Below are positions 26,203 to 36,445 of a stretch of 64,000 nucleotides of DNA, one piece after another. Position 1 is the stretch's first letter. Every line of letters starts with the position of its first letter. The notes below the pieces were generated by a model. That model saw only the letters and a program-made list of their open reading frames with translations. It did no database searches and was not told where the DNA came from. The position numbers were made by a program, and so were the translations under genes. Origin of the DNA: Chromatiales bacterium. GTDB lineage: Bacteria; Pseudomonadota; Gammaproteobacteria; Steroidobacterales; GCA-2729495. The DNA is taken from positions 1 to 64,000 of the forward strand of contig JACKNI010000005.1 in assembly GCA_024234935.1 (NCBI GenBank), read 5' to 3'.

Positions 26203-27693
26203 CTAGCGCGTGAAAGGTGCTTTCTGATCGCGTTCCAGTTGACAGACCAGTCCTTCACGACGGTAGAGCACACAGACGTCCACCTCGTAGCCAAATGCGT
26301 CTGTACCGGGATCGCGCAGGCTGATCCTGACCGGAATCAGATAGCCCGGGGTGAGCAGTTCCGCGGGCGGCGAAATGCCATCGAGATATTCATCGGGACT
26401 GAACACGCGACTGCCCAATGATTTCGAAAAACGGTCACGCAGCGTGATGCGCACCATCGGCAGTCCCACGGGCTCGGAGCCGACAATGGCGATACGCGCG
26501 AGTACATCGAGCGCACCGCGGCTTGTTGCGCCGGCTACCGCCTCTGAACCCCGCACTTCAAAGGCATGCAGATTCCAGTTGGGCAGCAACGACAGATTCA
26601 GTGCGCCATAGATACGTGTGAGGGGCCGGTACAGCGCGGGTCGCGCCGCAAGATCATCGCGCTGGTAATGAATGAGCTGCAGCACAAGGGCCAGTGCCAG
26701 AATGGCCGCGCCCAGCCCGAAAAACCGCTGACGGCGAGGCGGTGTTTCAGGCAGTTCAAAGCGGGGCTGCCATTCAAGGGGGCGCCCCATCAGCAGCGGT
26801 TCAGCCAGCGGCTCCGCTGCGTCGGACGATGTGGTGGGTGAATCACCACGATCCCCTTCGTTTTCGTCCACGCTGTCCAGGGCCTCGATGGATGGATCAG
26901 CGACAGATGCCGGTCCGGACGCCGGTGTGAGCAGGGGGGCGGTGTCCGCGGCGTCAGTATCGATGCGGTACACGGGGGCTTCGTCAGCCTCATCGGGCAC
27001 CTCGTCAAGCAATTCCTGCCAGTCTTCCGGCACATAATTGATCGACGCTGTGTCCGGGCCTGTGTCGGGTACCTGAGCAGAAGCCGGTTCCGCGCCGGCT
27101 TCGGGCGCGCCTTCGACTTCGTCGTTGTCCGGGTCTGGCGACGGTATGGCAACGATGGGCGGCAGCGCCTGCAGCTCGGCGGCCTCGACAAAAAACTCCG
27201 ACCAGTTGTCCTCGGGGACATTGAATTCCAGAACAGCATCGCTGGTGATGACAGAATCCAGCGCGGACATGTCCGGCTCCGGCTCTGAATCCGGTTCAGG
27301 TTCTGGCTCGGGTTCAAGTGCAGGTTCAGGCGCGGGCCCCGTCGCTGCCTCGAATTCCGGTTCCGGCTCAAGTTCGGGCTCAAGTTCTGGTTCTGGTTCG
27401 GGCTCGAGTTCTGGTTCTGGTTCCGGTTCCGGTTCCGGTTCTGGTTCCGGTTCCGGTTCCGGTTCTGGTTCGGGCTCGAGTTCTGACTCCGGTTCAATCG
27501 CCGCTTCGCGCACAAGGTGTGGCGGTACCTGCAGTTGCGGCAGGATGGTGGTGGGTGGCGGCTCGTCGGTGAGTGTCGCGAGCGCATTGAAGGTGGCGGA
27601 ACAATGCCCGCAGCGCACCTGGCCCTCCGCCACGCGAAGCTCCGCGGGACTTACCCGGAAAACCGTGCCGCACTCCTTGCAGGTGGTAAACAT
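26203..27693 (-). CDS. Zinc-ribbon (MJ0042) and DUF3426 membrane protein with Glu-Pro repeat
   Basis: A 496-residue protein. Residues 1-40 are an MJ0042-type zinc ribbon ([12 protein letters not shown], then [10 protein letters not shown]; Cys 5, 8, 28, 31). Residues 67-141 are a tract built from Glu-Pro dipeptides with occasional Leu-Glu, followed by an acidic unstructured region to about 320. A single membrane helix lies at about 330-350 ([20 protein letters not shown]). The C-terminal 140 residues are a DUF3426 beta-domain ending in a Cys-containing strand. The family sits beside prmA and fis in many gammaproteobacteria; function is unknown. The zinc ribbon would be cytoplasmic and DUF3426 periplasmic. 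The start is three bases from the prmA end. Confidence 0.85.
   Translation of the reverse strand: MFTTCKECGTVFRVSPAELRVAEGQVRCGHCSATFNALATLTDEPPPTTILPQLQVPPHLVREAAIEPESELEPEPEPEPEPEPEPEPEPEPEPELEPEPEPELEPELEPEPEFEAATGPAPEPALEPEPEPEPDSEPEPDMSALDSVITSDAVLEFNVPEDNWSEFFVEAAELQALPPIVAIPSPDPDNDEVEGAPEAGAEPASAQVPDTGPDTASINYVPEDWQELLDEVPDEADEAPVYRIDTDAADTAPLLTPASGPASVADPSIEALDSVDENEGDRGDSPTTSSDAAEPLAEPLLMGRPLEWQPRFELPETPPRRQRFFGLGAAILALALVLQLIHYQRDDLAARPALYRPLTRIYGALNLSLLPNWNLHAFEVRGSEAVAGATSRGALDVLARIAIVGSEPVGLPMVRITLRDRFSKSLGSRVFSPDEYLDGISPPAELLTPGYLIPVRISLRDPGTDAFGYEVDVCVLYRREGLVCQLERDQKAPFTR
27271..27495. repeat. Degenerate hexanucleotide tandem repeat encoding Glu-Pro
   Basis: About 225 bp dominated by six-base units GGTTCC, GGTTCT and GGTTCG or GGCTCG read on the plus strand, coding on the minus strand for the (Glu-Pro)n tract of the DUF3426 protein. 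The densest part is 27400-27475. It is length-variable in principle by slippage without frameshift, since units are six bases. Confidence 0.85.
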
Positions 27694-27696
27694 AAG

Positions 27697-28587
27697 CTAG
27701 TCAGCCACGCATCCTGTCAGCAGTACCCAGTCGTCCTGTTGTGCCGTCAGTTCCAGCTGCACCCACGGCCGGAAGGCGGCCACGACTTCGGCGGACTGTG
27801 CGCCAAGGATACCGCTCAATGCGATGCGGGTCCCCGGGGCGGCGTAATGCCGCAACCGGGGCGCGAGCCGGACCAGCGGGCCGGAGAGGATATTGGCCAC
27901 GATCACGGCACAGGTTTCGGTCGGGCCGTCGGCCGGCTTGCCGAGCGTGAGCCGTTCGCTGCAGGCGTTTCTCAGCGCATTGTCGCGGCTTGCCAGCAGT
28001 GCCTGCGGGTCGATATCGATCCCCACGCAGCGCTCGGCGCCAAGCGCCAGGGCAGCGATGGCCAGAATCCCCGAGCCGCAGCCGTAGTCGAGCACCCGCT
28101 TGCCGGCGAGTGGTATGCCGTCGAGCCAGGCAAGGCACATTGCGGTGGTGGGGTGGGTGCCGGTACCGAAGGCGAGCCCCGGCTCGAGGATCACGCTGAT
28201 GCCATCAGTGGCAGGGCAGGCCTGCCCGACCGGGCATATCCACAGCTGTTTGCCGAAGCGCAGCGGTTTGAGCTGCCGGCGCCAGTCAGCGTCCCAGTCG
28301 CGGTCCTGAACCACGCTGAAGCCGACTTCGCGGGTTTCCATGCCGAGACCGGTCTTCAGGGCTGCAGCAAGACCGGTGCGGGATGTATCAGGAGGAAACA
28401 AGGCCGTAATGCGGACTTCGGGCCACAGGGGTATCGCACCGGGCGCAGGCTCCAGTATCTCTTCATCATTGGCTGACTCGGTCCAGCTGACCAGTGCGCC
28501 CAGCGCTTCCAGCAGTGCTTCAGCGCCGGCGATGGCGTCGCGCGGAACCTCGAGTTGCGCCTGCAGCCAGCTGTCGGGCATGGACAT
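27697..28587 (-). CDS. prmA: Ribosomal protein L11 methyltransferase
   Basis: A 296-residue SAM-dependent enzyme that trimethylates ribosomal protein L11. The N-terminal substrate-recognition domain (about 1-90) is followed by the typical ILEPGLAFGTGTHPTTAMCL and the SAM-binding loop VLDYGCGSGILAIAALALGA. GIDIDPQAL (ribose-binding Asp), VIVANILSGPLVRLAP (catalytic N-I-L motif) and LSGIL complete the family pattern. Length is normal (E. coli 293). The start is ATG at 28587. It is 12 bp downstream of accC in the same run. Confidence 0.95.
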   Translation of the reverse strand: MSMPDSWLQAQLEVPRDAIAGAEALLEALGALVSWTESANDEEILEPAPGAIPLWPEVRITALFPPDTSRTGLAAALKTGLGMETREVGFSVVQDRDWDADWRRQLKPLRFGKQLWICPVGQACPATDGISVILEPGLAFGTGTHPTTAMCLAWLDGIPLAGKRVLDYGCGSGILAIAALALGAERCVGIDIDPQALLASRDNALRNACSERLTLGKPADGPTETCAVIVANILSGPLVRLAPRLRHYAAPGTRIALSGILGAQSAEVVAAFRPWVQLELTAQQDDWVLLTGCVAD

Positions 28588-28599
28588 CGTATATGCGCA

Positions 28600-29940
28600 T
28601 CAGAGGCGCAGACGTTTTTCCAGATAGTGGATATCCGTGCCGCCGGCCCGGAATGCAGCATCCTGGCACAGGTCCACATGCAGGGGGATATTGGTCCTGA
28701 TGCCCTCCACAACCATCTCGGACAGGGCAATGCCCATGCGCGCGATGGCGGTGTCACGGTTTTCGCCATAGGCGATCACCTTGGCGATCAGCGAATCGTA
28801 GAACGGCGGCACCACGTAGCCGCTGTAGATATGGCTGTCGACGCGGATGCCGGGCCCGCCTGGCGGATGCCACAACTCGACCTTGCCGGGCGAGGGCATG
28901 AAGGTTCGCGGATCCTCGGCATTGATGCGGCACTCGACGGCGTGTCCGCGTATCGCCAGGTCCTCCTGGCTGAAAGACAGACGCTCACCAGCCGCGATAC
29001 GCAGTTGTTCCTTGACGATATCCACGCCGGTAATCATTTCGGTGACCGGGTGCTCGACCTGCACCCGCGTATTCATTTCGATGAAGTAGAACTCGTTGTG
29101 CTCGTACAGGAACTCGAAAGTGCCGGCGCTCCTGTAGCCGATCTCCTGGCAGGCGCGCACGACTCTCGCGCCCATCTTCATGCGCAGCTCATCGGAAATA
29201 CCGGGTGCCGGCGCCTCTTCGATGACCTTCTGGTGTCGTCTCTGCATCGAGCAATCGCGGTCAAAAAGGTGGACGACGTTGCCATGCGCATCGGCGAGTA
29301 CCTGGAACTCGATATGGCGCGGGTGTTCCAGGTACTTCTCCATGTACACCGTGCCGTCGCCGAAGGCTGCCGCCGCTTCGGTGCGTGTCAGTGTCACCGC
29401 ATTTGGCAGGGCGGCATCGCTGTGCACCACGCGCATGCCGCGGCCACCGCCGCCCGCTGCAGCCTTGATGATCACCGGATAGCCGATCGAGCGTGCCATG
29501 GCCTGCACTTCATCGAGGTCATCGGACAGCGGGCCATCCGAGCCGGGTACACACGGTACCCCGGCCGCTTTCATGGCCGCCTTCGCGGAAATCTTGTCGC
29601 CCATCAGGCGAATCACATCCGGCGGCGGGCCGATGAAGATAAAGCCGCTGCGCTGCACGCGCTCGGCAAAGTCGGCATTTTCCGACAAGAAGCCATAACC
29701 CGGATGGATGGCCACGGCATCGGTGACTTCGGCAGCGCTGATGATCGCCGGCATGTTCAGGTAGCTCTGGGCCGATGCGGGCGGGCCAATGCAGACGGTC
29801 TCGTCGGCAAGCAGTACGTGCTTCAGGCTGGTGTCGGCGGTCGAATGAACGGCGACCGTCCTGATGCCGAGCTCACGGCAGGCGCGCTGGATGCGCAGTG
29901 CGATCTCGGCGCGGTTGGCAATGACGACCTTGTCGAGCAT
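28600..29940 (-). CDS. accC: Acetyl-CoA carboxylase biotin carboxylase subunit
   Basis: A 446-residue ATP-grasp enzyme that carboxylates the biotin on AccB in the first step of fatty-acid synthesis. [20 protein letters not shown] is the standard N-terminus, [19 protein letters not shown] the biotin carboxylase signature, [15 protein letters not shown] the glycine-rich ATP loop and [19 protein letters not shown] the metal and catalytic segment with Glu, Asn and Arg. Length matches E. coli AccC (449). It is 51 bp downstream of accB. This accB-accC-prmA order is typical of gammaproteobacteria. Confidence 0.97.
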   Translation of the reverse strand: MLDKVVIANRAEIALRIQRACRELGIRTVAVHSTADTSLKHVLLADETVCIGPPASAQSYLNMPAIISAAEVTDAVAIHPGYGFLSENADFAERVQRSGFIFIGPPPDVIRLMGDKISAKAAMKAAGVPCVPGSDGPLSDDLDEVQAMARSIGYPVIIKAAAGGGGRGMRVVHSDAALPNAVTLTRTEAAAAFGDGTVYMEKYLEHPRHIEFQVLADAHGNVVHLFDRDCSMQRRHQKVIEEAPAPGISDELRMKMGARVVRACQEIGYRSAGTFEFLYEHNEFYFIEMNTRVQVEHPVTEMITGVDIVKEQLRIAAGERLSFSQEDLAIRGHAVECRINAEDPRTFMPSPGKVELWHPPGGPGIRVDSHIYSGYVVPPFYDSLIAKVIAYGENRDTAIARMGIALSEMVVEGIRTNIPLHVDLCQDAAFRAGGTDIHYLEKRLRL

Positions 29941-29991
29941 GTGCTGGCTGACCTGGGTGAGGCGGCGCGACGGAAAACGGTGCGGCCGGAG

Positions 29992-30450
29992 CTACGGTGC
30001 GATGATGAACAGGGGCTGGCCGAACTCGACCGGTTCGCCGTTCCTGGCGAGTGCGGCGACCACCTTGCCGGCCACGTCGGCTTCGATCTGGTTCATCATT
30101 TTCATCGCTTCGATGATGCACAGGGTGTCGCCGGCCTGTACCTGGTCGCCGATCTTGACGAAGGGATCGGCACCCGGTGACGGTGCCTCGAAGTAGGTGC
30201 CGACCATGGGTGACAGTACCCGGTGACCGTCCGGCTCTTCACCGGCCGGCGCGGTACCCGCTGCACGACCGGCAACCGGTGTGGCGGCTGATGCTGCCGG
30301 CGGCGGCTGTGGTGGCAGGGTGTACTGCACCGCTGTGGATGTGGTGCTGCGACTGATGCGTATCGACTCTTCGCCTTCGGTGATCTCGAGTTCAGAGAGG
30401 CCGGATTCTTCCAGCAGCTCGATGAGCTTTTTGACCTTGCGGATATCCAT
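29992..30450 (-). CDS. accB: Acetyl-CoA carboxylase biotin carboxyl carrier protein
   Basis: A 152-residue carrier. The N-terminal 40 residues are the charged dimerisation helix ([20 protein letters not shown]). A Pro/Ala-rich linker with PPQPPPAAS follows at about 55-85. The C-terminal 75 residues are the biotinyl domain, with the biotin lysine in [16 protein letters not shown] and the N-terminal hairpin [23 protein letters not shown]. It shuttles CO2 between AccC and the AccAD transferase. The ATG at 30450 gives the standard start; the frame is open back to 30669 but that lies over aroQ. aroQ ends 10 bp upstream. Confidence 0.96.
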   Translation of the reverse strand: MDIRKVKKLIELLEESGLSELEITEGEESIRISRSTTSTAVQYTLPPQPPPAASAATPVAGRAAGTAPAGEEPDGHRVLSPMVGTYFEAPSPGADPFVKIGDQVQAGDTLCIIEAMKMMNQIEADVAGKVVAALARNGEPVEFGQPLFIIAP

Positions 30451-30460
30451 GGATGTTCCT

Positions 30461-30913
30461 CTACTGGGGTTGCGGCGGGCGTGCGAGCTGCGCACAGGCC
30501 GCCTGCAGCGCAAGCTGGTAGCCCAGCGCGCCGAGGCCTGTGATGACGCCGACTGCGATGTCCGATACATAGGAATGCCGCCGGAACTCCTCCCGGGCGT
30601 GCACATTGCTGAGGTGAATCTCGATAAACGGAATGCCGACCGCCAGCAGTGCATCGCGCAGCGCGACACTGGTGTGGGTCAGGGCGCCGGGATTCAGCAG
30701 GAAAAAGTCCACGATGCCGGCCGACTGCTGGATCCGGTCGACCAGATCGGCTTCCGAGTTGGTCTGAAAAGCCTCCAGCTGGTGCCCGGCAGCCCGTGCC
30801 GCTGCGGCGGCATCTCTTTCGATGTCCGCGAGCGTGGTGGCGCCGTAGAGATGCGGTTCACGGCGTCCGAGCAGGTTGAGGTTGGGGCCGTTGAGCAGCA
30901 GCAGCCTGGCCAT
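30461..30913 (-). CDS. aroQ: Type II 3-dehydroquinate dehydratase
   Basis: A 150-residue dodecameric dehydratase in the shikimate pathway. [21 protein letters not shown] holds the active-site loop with the catalytic Arg and Tyr, [20 protein letters not shown] holds the substrate-binding Asn, and [18 protein letters not shown] holds the catalytic His pair. Length is normal (146-150). Its position directly upstream of accB is common in gammaproteobacteria. The product, dehydroshikimate, is the substrate of the aroE product at 11317. Confidence 0.96.
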   Translation of the reverse strand: MARLLLLNGPNLNLLGRREPHLYGATTLADIERDAAAAARAAGHQLEAFQTNSEADLVDRIQQSAGIVDFFLLNPGALTHTSVALRDALLAVGIPFIEIHLSNVHAREEFRRHSYVSDIAVGVITGLGALGYQLALQAACAQLARPPQPQ

Positions 30914-30994
30914 GTTTGGCTCTTTATCGCTGGAGATGGCTGCGAGTTTAGCGAGTTTCTGCGCCGAATGACATTATGTGCAACATCGCGGCCT

Positions 30995-31630
30995 TCATCG
31001 GGCTGGCGCTTGTTGATTGCGCTGCAGTATGACGCGGGCAGCGGCCGGTGTCAGCTCGCCTGTCGCCAGTTGTTGCGCCACCGTACCGATCTGGGCCAGA
31101 TCCCGGGCGCTGACCTGGCCTGTATGGATCGCGAGGATTGTACCGTCCGCGGCGGCAAGCACCGAAAAGGGCAAACCGACGAAAGCCTCGCCAAATTGTT
31201 CGGCGGCGTGCGTCGCCGCTTCCTCGCCGAGCAGGATCGGGTAGCTGATGCCGGTCTCACCGACAAAGCGCAGCACCGGCTCCGGCCGGTCGAGTGCGAT
31301 GCCGATCACTTGCAGTGTTGCCGGATCCATCGACTGCTGCAGTTGCTCGAGCAGCGGCATTTCCTCGCGGCAGGGGGCGCACCAGGTGGCCCAGAAATTG
31401 ATCAGCAGGGTGCGGTTCGGCCAATCAGTCAGCGAACGGCTTTGCTCGCGCAGATCCTTGAGTGTGATCGGCGGCAGCCTCGTCGGTGTGGGTACTGCCG
31501 GTCGGGGTTCAGTGGCAGTTGAGGCCGCGGGAGGTACGTTCGATTGTCCCCAGTAGCGGCCGGCGAGTATCCCGCCGAACACGAACACCGCAGCCCACAG
31601 GGCGACTGCCAGTTTGCGCAAGGGGCTCAC
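30995..31630 (-). CDS. TlpA/ResA-type thioredoxin-like membrane-anchored reductase
   Basis: A 211-residue protein with one N-terminal membrane helix (residues 8-26) and a periplasmic thioredoxin domain. LLINFWATWCAPCREEMPLLEQL has the W-C-x-x-C active site, and the cis-proline is in FVGLPFSVLAAADG. TlpA-like proteins keep cytochrome c apoproteins or other periplasmic thiols reduced and draw electrons from DsbD/CcdA. That agrees with its place three bases after dsbD on the same strand, where it starts with GTG at 31630. The C-terminal extension ends ARVILQRNQQAPAR and has no recognised role. Confidence 0.88.
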   Translation of the reverse strand: MSPLRKLAVALWAAVFVFGGILAGRYWGQSNVPPAASTATEPRPAVPTPTRLPPITLKDLREQSRSLTDWPNRTLLINFWATWCAPCREEMPLLEQLQQSMDPATLQVIGIALDRPEPVLRFVGETGISYPILLGEEAATHAAEQFGEAFVGLPFSVLAAADGTILAIHTGQVSARDLAQIGTVAQQLATGELTPAAARVILQRNQQAPAR

Positions 31631-31633
31631 GTC

Positions 31634-33940
31634 TCAGCCTCCAGCCGGTGCGGCAAAGGCCTTGTGCAGGTGTACGGCGAAGGCGTCGGCTTTCATGAAA
31701 CCCACCACGCGCATTGCCGGCTGTTCGGTGCCAGCGGTATCGAAGAACACGATGGTCGGCGGTCCGATGATGCCAAAGCGCTGCATCAGTGCCTGGTCGT
31801 CGGCATCCATTGCGGTGACATCCGCCTGCAGCGTGATGGCCCTGCTGAACGCCTCGCGCACCGCAGGATCCGGGAAGGTGTATTTCTCCAGCTCCTTGCA
31901 GGACACGCACCAGTCGGCATAGAAATCCAGCATCACCGGCCGCCCGGCGGCGACGGCCTGCGCCAGCTGCGCATCAAGGTCCGCACCGGTCTTGATGCGG
32001 GTGAAGGCCGGGGATTCAGTCTCATCCGCCCTGCCGGTCGTGCTGTCCGGTGTGCTGCCGCCAAGGAACTGCAGCGGCCGCAGCGCATCTTTGCTGCCGC
32101 CAAAGGCACCGATCAGCAGTGCCGCACCGTAAAGCAATACGACGATACCGAGGCCCTTGCCGAGCTTGCGCGCCAGCGTCGCTTTTTCGTCCAGCGCCGT
32201 GAAGGTACCGAGCAGATTGCTGGCAGTTACCAGCAGCACGCCCCACAGCGCGAGCGTTATCGTGTCCGGCCACAGGCGGTCCATCATCCAGACGGCCATG
32301 CCCAGCATCATCAGGCCGAAGACAGCCTTGACCGATGCCATCCAGGCGCCGGTCTTCGGCATCAGGTGACCGGCCGAGGCACCGATTGCGAGCAGCGGGA
32401 TACCCATGCCGATCGCGAGTGCAAAGAGCGCGAGCGCACCGCGCGTGAGGTCACCGGTTCTCGCAATCACCGTAAGGGCCGCCACCAGCGGTGGCGTCAC
32501 GCAAGTGGTGACGACCGCCGCGGAGATCATGCCCATGACGCCGGCGCCCAGCAGCCGGCCCGACTGTTGCCGGCCGGACATCGTGTTCAGCCGGGTTTGC
32601 CATGAAGACGGGATCTGCAGGTCAAAGAGTCCGAACATCGACAGCGCGAGCGCAACAAACAGCAGCGCCACACCGATCGTCACCGCTGGCTTCTGCATGA
32701 TGGCCTGTACCTGGGCGCCTGCGGCCGCGAATACCGCGCCGAGGGCGGTATAGGTCACTGCCATGCCCAGCACGAATGCGACCGACAGCAGGAAGCTCCG
32801 CGCCGTGCTGCTGTTCCGTTGGCCTGCGGCGCCTTGGTCACCGCGTCCGCTCTGCCCGACGATGATGCCGGACAGGATCGGATACATGGGCAGGCAGCAG
32901 GGCGTGAAGGAGAGCAGCAGTCCGAGCCCGGCAAACATCGCCATCACCGCCAGCAGATTGCCGTCGCGGATCAGCGTGAACAGCCGGTCCTGTTCCGCTT
33001 CCGTCCGCGGTGCCGCCGCCGCAACACCGCTGGTATCGGTGCTGACTTCCGGCAGATGGAGCGTGATCGACACGCGTTGTGGCGGATAACAGATGCTGTC
33101 GAGCTTGCAGCCCTGATATTCGATGGTCAGCGGCAGGCTGGCTGCCGCCGGGCCGCGCCGGATCAGCGGCACGGTCATCGTCACCGGCTGCTCGAACACG
33201 AAAGTATCGCCCCAGGTTTCGTCGTTCATCGGCGTGCCGTCGGGCAGGGACGGGGGACCGAGTTGCACGCTGTCGCTGCTGGTGCTGGCCTTGAGGGTGT
33301 GCCGGTACAGGTAATAGCCGGCTGTGATGTCCCAGTGAATCTGCAGGGTGAAGTCATCGGCGAGCACGGCGTCCAGCGGGAAGGCCTGCGCTACCGGCAG
33401 CGGCTCATCATTGCTGCCGCGCCGGGTGCCGTTCAGCAGCGCGCCCAGTTTGCCGGGCGATGCTGTGGCGCTACTGGCAGCCGGCAGTTCCACATTGGCC
33501 ACCCATACCTGCGGCGGATAACACAGCCCGATATCGGCGCAACCCTGCGATTTGATCGCCAGCGCCAGCTTGACGGGACCCGCTGGCCGGGTGCTGAGGG
33601 GCAGCCGCACTTCGAGGCTGTCCCTGAATATGTGCATCTGGCCGAAGTACTCGTCGTTGTGCGGTGTTCCCGGTGGGATCGACGCCGTTCCCAGTGTGAT
33701 CCCCGGTGTTCGGCTCTCATAGCTCATCCGCTCCCGATACAGGTAATGCGCCGGTTCAATCGTCCAGCGCACGATGACCTCGTCGGCGGTGGCGCTGGCG
33801 ACATAGCGGAAGGCCTGTTCGGGCTTGAGGATGTCTGCCTCGCTGCCACGGCCGATGGCCGCCCGGGCCGCCGCCGCGGGGACGAGCAAAATCAGGCTCA
33901 GCATTGCCAGCCGGAATATCTCCGGCATCCGGTATTTCAT
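31634..33940 (-). CDS. dsbD: Thiol:disulfide interchange protein DsbD with two N-terminal alpha domains
   Basis: A 768-residue inner-membrane electron carrier moving reducing power from thioredoxin to periplasmic proteins. After a signal peptide come two similar immunoglobulin-like alpha domains. Copy 1 has SQGCADIGLCYPPQ and copy 2 has YQGCKLDSICYPPQ; both retain the C-x5-C redox pair. Then the eight-helix domain has LLLSFTPCCLPMYPILSG and VVTTCVTPPLVAAL, the transmembrane Cys pair. The C-terminal thioredoxin domain has MLDFYADWCVSCKELEK. E. coli DsbD has one alpha domain and 565 residues. The ATG at 33940 is preferred over a TTG at 33976. Confidence 0.92.
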   Translation of the reverse strand: MKYRMPEIFRLAMLSLILLVPAAAARAAIGRGSEADILKPEQAFRYVASATADEVIVRWTIEPAHYLYRERMSYESRTPGITLGTASIPPGTPHNDEYFGQMHIFRDSLEVRLPLSTRPAGPVKLALAIKSQGCADIGLCYPPQVWVANVELPAASSATASPGKLGALLNGTRRGSNDEPLPVAQAFPLDAVLADDFTLQIHWDITAGYYLYRHTLKASTSSDSVQLGPPSLPDGTPMNDETWGDTFVFEQPVTMTVPLIRRGPAAASLPLTIEYQGCKLDSICYPPQRVSITLHLPEVSTDTSGVAAAAPRTEAEQDRLFTLIRDGNLLAVMAMFAGLGLLLSFTPCCLPMYPILSGIIVGQSGRGDQGAAGQRNSSTARSFLLSVAFVLGMAVTYTALGAVFAAAGAQVQAIMQKPAVTIGVALLFVALALSMFGLFDLQIPSSWQTRLNTMSGRQQSGRLLGAGVMGMISAAVVTTCVTPPLVAALTVIARTGDLTRGALALFALAIGMGIPLLAIGASAGHLMPKTGAWMASVKAVFGLMMLGMAVWMMDRLWPDTITLALWGVLLVTASNLLGTFTALDEKATLARKLGKGLGIVVLLYGAALLIGAFGGSKDALRPLQFLGGSTPDSTTGRADETESPAFTRIKTGADLDAQLAQAVAAGRPVMLDFYADWCVSCKELEKYTFPDPAVREAFSRAITLQADVTAMDADDQALMQRFGIIGPPTIVFFDTAGTEQPAMRVVGFMKADAFAVHLHKAFAAPAGG

Positions 33941-34036
33941 CCGCTTGTTGCCCGCTTTATCTGCTCGTTCGCCCAATGGGATACGGTCTCATCCGGTGGC
34001 GACGGATTCCATCGACACGGGCGCGAATTATGTCAG

Positions 34037-34066
34037 CCCTTGAAATCCCCGGTACCGCCCCTATGA
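34037..34066 (+). promoter_or_regulatory. Sigma-32-type heat-shock promoter of groESL
   Basis: CCCTTGAAA (34037-34045) matches the sigma-32 -35 element (CTTGAAA), and CCCCTATGA (34058-34066) is close to the -10 element CCCCATNT, with 12 bases between. The next 27 bases are the CIRCE element, so repression by HrcA would block the start site. Confidence 0.75.
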
Positions 34067-34093
34067 TTGGCACTCTCCGCGAGAGAGTGCTAA
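34067..34093 (+). promoter_or_regulatory. CIRCE element (HrcA operator)
   Basis: TTGGCACTC, a nine-base spacer and GAGTGCTAA match the CIRCE consensus TTAGCACTC-N9-GAGTGCTAA at all but one base. It lies 83 bp before the groES ATG, directly after the sigma-32 -10 element. HrcA binds it and represses groESL until heat stress; no hrcA gene is in this window. Confidence 0.92.
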
Positions 34094-34175
34094 TCCATTC
34101 GAATAATTTGGTGTCCCGGGTCCCTTGAGGACTTAGGTGCACCGTGTCACCGGCTTATTGGAGGAGAGTTTTGCC

Positions 34176-34466
34176 ATGAAAATCCGTCCCTTACACGATC
34201 GAGTCATCATCAAGCGCACCGAAGAGGAGCGTAAATCTCCCGGTGGCATCGTGATCCCCGACTCGGCCACCGAAAAGCCCATCCGGGGCAAGGTCATTGC
34301 CGTAGGCAAGGGCCGGATCCTCGAGAATGGCGAAGTGCGCGCGCTCGACCTGAAGGCAGGTGACAAGGTGCTGTTCGGCAAGTACAGCGGCACCGAAGTC
34401 AAAGTCGATGGCGAAGACCTGCTCGTCATGAAAGAAGACGACATCATGGCCGTGATCGAAGGCTAA
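34176..34466 (+). CDS. groES: Co-chaperonin GroES
   Basis: A 96-residue GroES (E. coli 97). [20 protein letters not shown] and [15 protein letters not shown] form the conserved barrel and mobile loop that docks on Gro[22 protein letters not shown] and the closing DDIMAVIEG are typical. GGAGGAG precedes the ATG by nine bases; a longer in-frame start at 34137 is not used. It forms a heptameric lid on GroEL. It is co-transcribed with groEL 36 bp downstream, under the sigma-32/CIRCE control region. Confidence 0.98.
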   Translation: MKIRPLHDRVIIKRTEEERKSPGGIVIPDSATEKPIRGKVIAVGKGRILENGEVRALDLKAGDKVLFGKYSGTEVKVDGEDLLVMKEDDIMAVIEG

Positions 34467-36143
<1,677 letters not shown>

Positions 36144-36150
36144 GGACCCT

Positions 36151-36200
36151 GTGGGAGCGCCTTCAGGCGCGATCGGATCGCGGCAAGAGCCGCTCCTGCA
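36151..36200. repeat. REP pair (BIME-like) downstream of groEL
   Basis: Two inverted REP units: GTGGGAGCGCCTTCAGGCGC (36151-36170) and, in reverse orientation, GCGGCAAGAGCCGCTCCTGC (36180-36199), separated by GATCGGATC. Each unit is a GAGCG/CTCC core with a hairpin, the common REP form of Pseudomonas and Stenotrophomonas relatives, which RAYT transposases mobilise. They sit just after the groEL stop codon. Together with the following terminator they resemble the sequence at 37685-37754. Confidence 0.75.
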
Positions 36201-36215
36201 AGAGACGACGCTTGA

Positions 36216-36244
36216 AGCCCCGCCAGAAATGGCGGGGCTTTTTT
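36216..36244 (+). terminator. Intrinsic terminator of groESL
   Basis: A perfect 10-bp stem (AGCCCCGCCA with TGGCGGGGCT) with tetraloop GAAA is followed by six T residues. It ends the groESL message after the REP pair. The same hairpin and loop recur at 37727-37754. The rest of 36245-36445 holds nothing recognisable except the ribosome site of the next gene. Confidence 0.95.
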
Positions 36245-36445
36245 CTTCTTGGCTTGCTGCTGAAGCCCCCCCGTTTCAGCGCATTTCATCCCGTTTAAGC
36301 TGCGGTGCCTGACAGGAAGCTTCGGGCGGGGTTGGGGGCTGATACCGCGGCTTTTGGCCATGGGACCGGATATGCGCTACATTCCGGTCATCGAACCGCA
36401 AGGTCGATTCACCTCAGGACAACAAAAACCAAGGAGTCCAATGTC

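Noticed and set aside
27271..27495. CRISPR or minisatellite array
   Set aside because: The units are six bases without spacers and stay in the coding frame.
27125..27700. Ser/Gly-repeat protein on the plus strand
   Set aside because: It is the mirror of the Glu-Pro repeat; the minus-strand frame has the zinc ribbon and DUF3426 and fits the operon.
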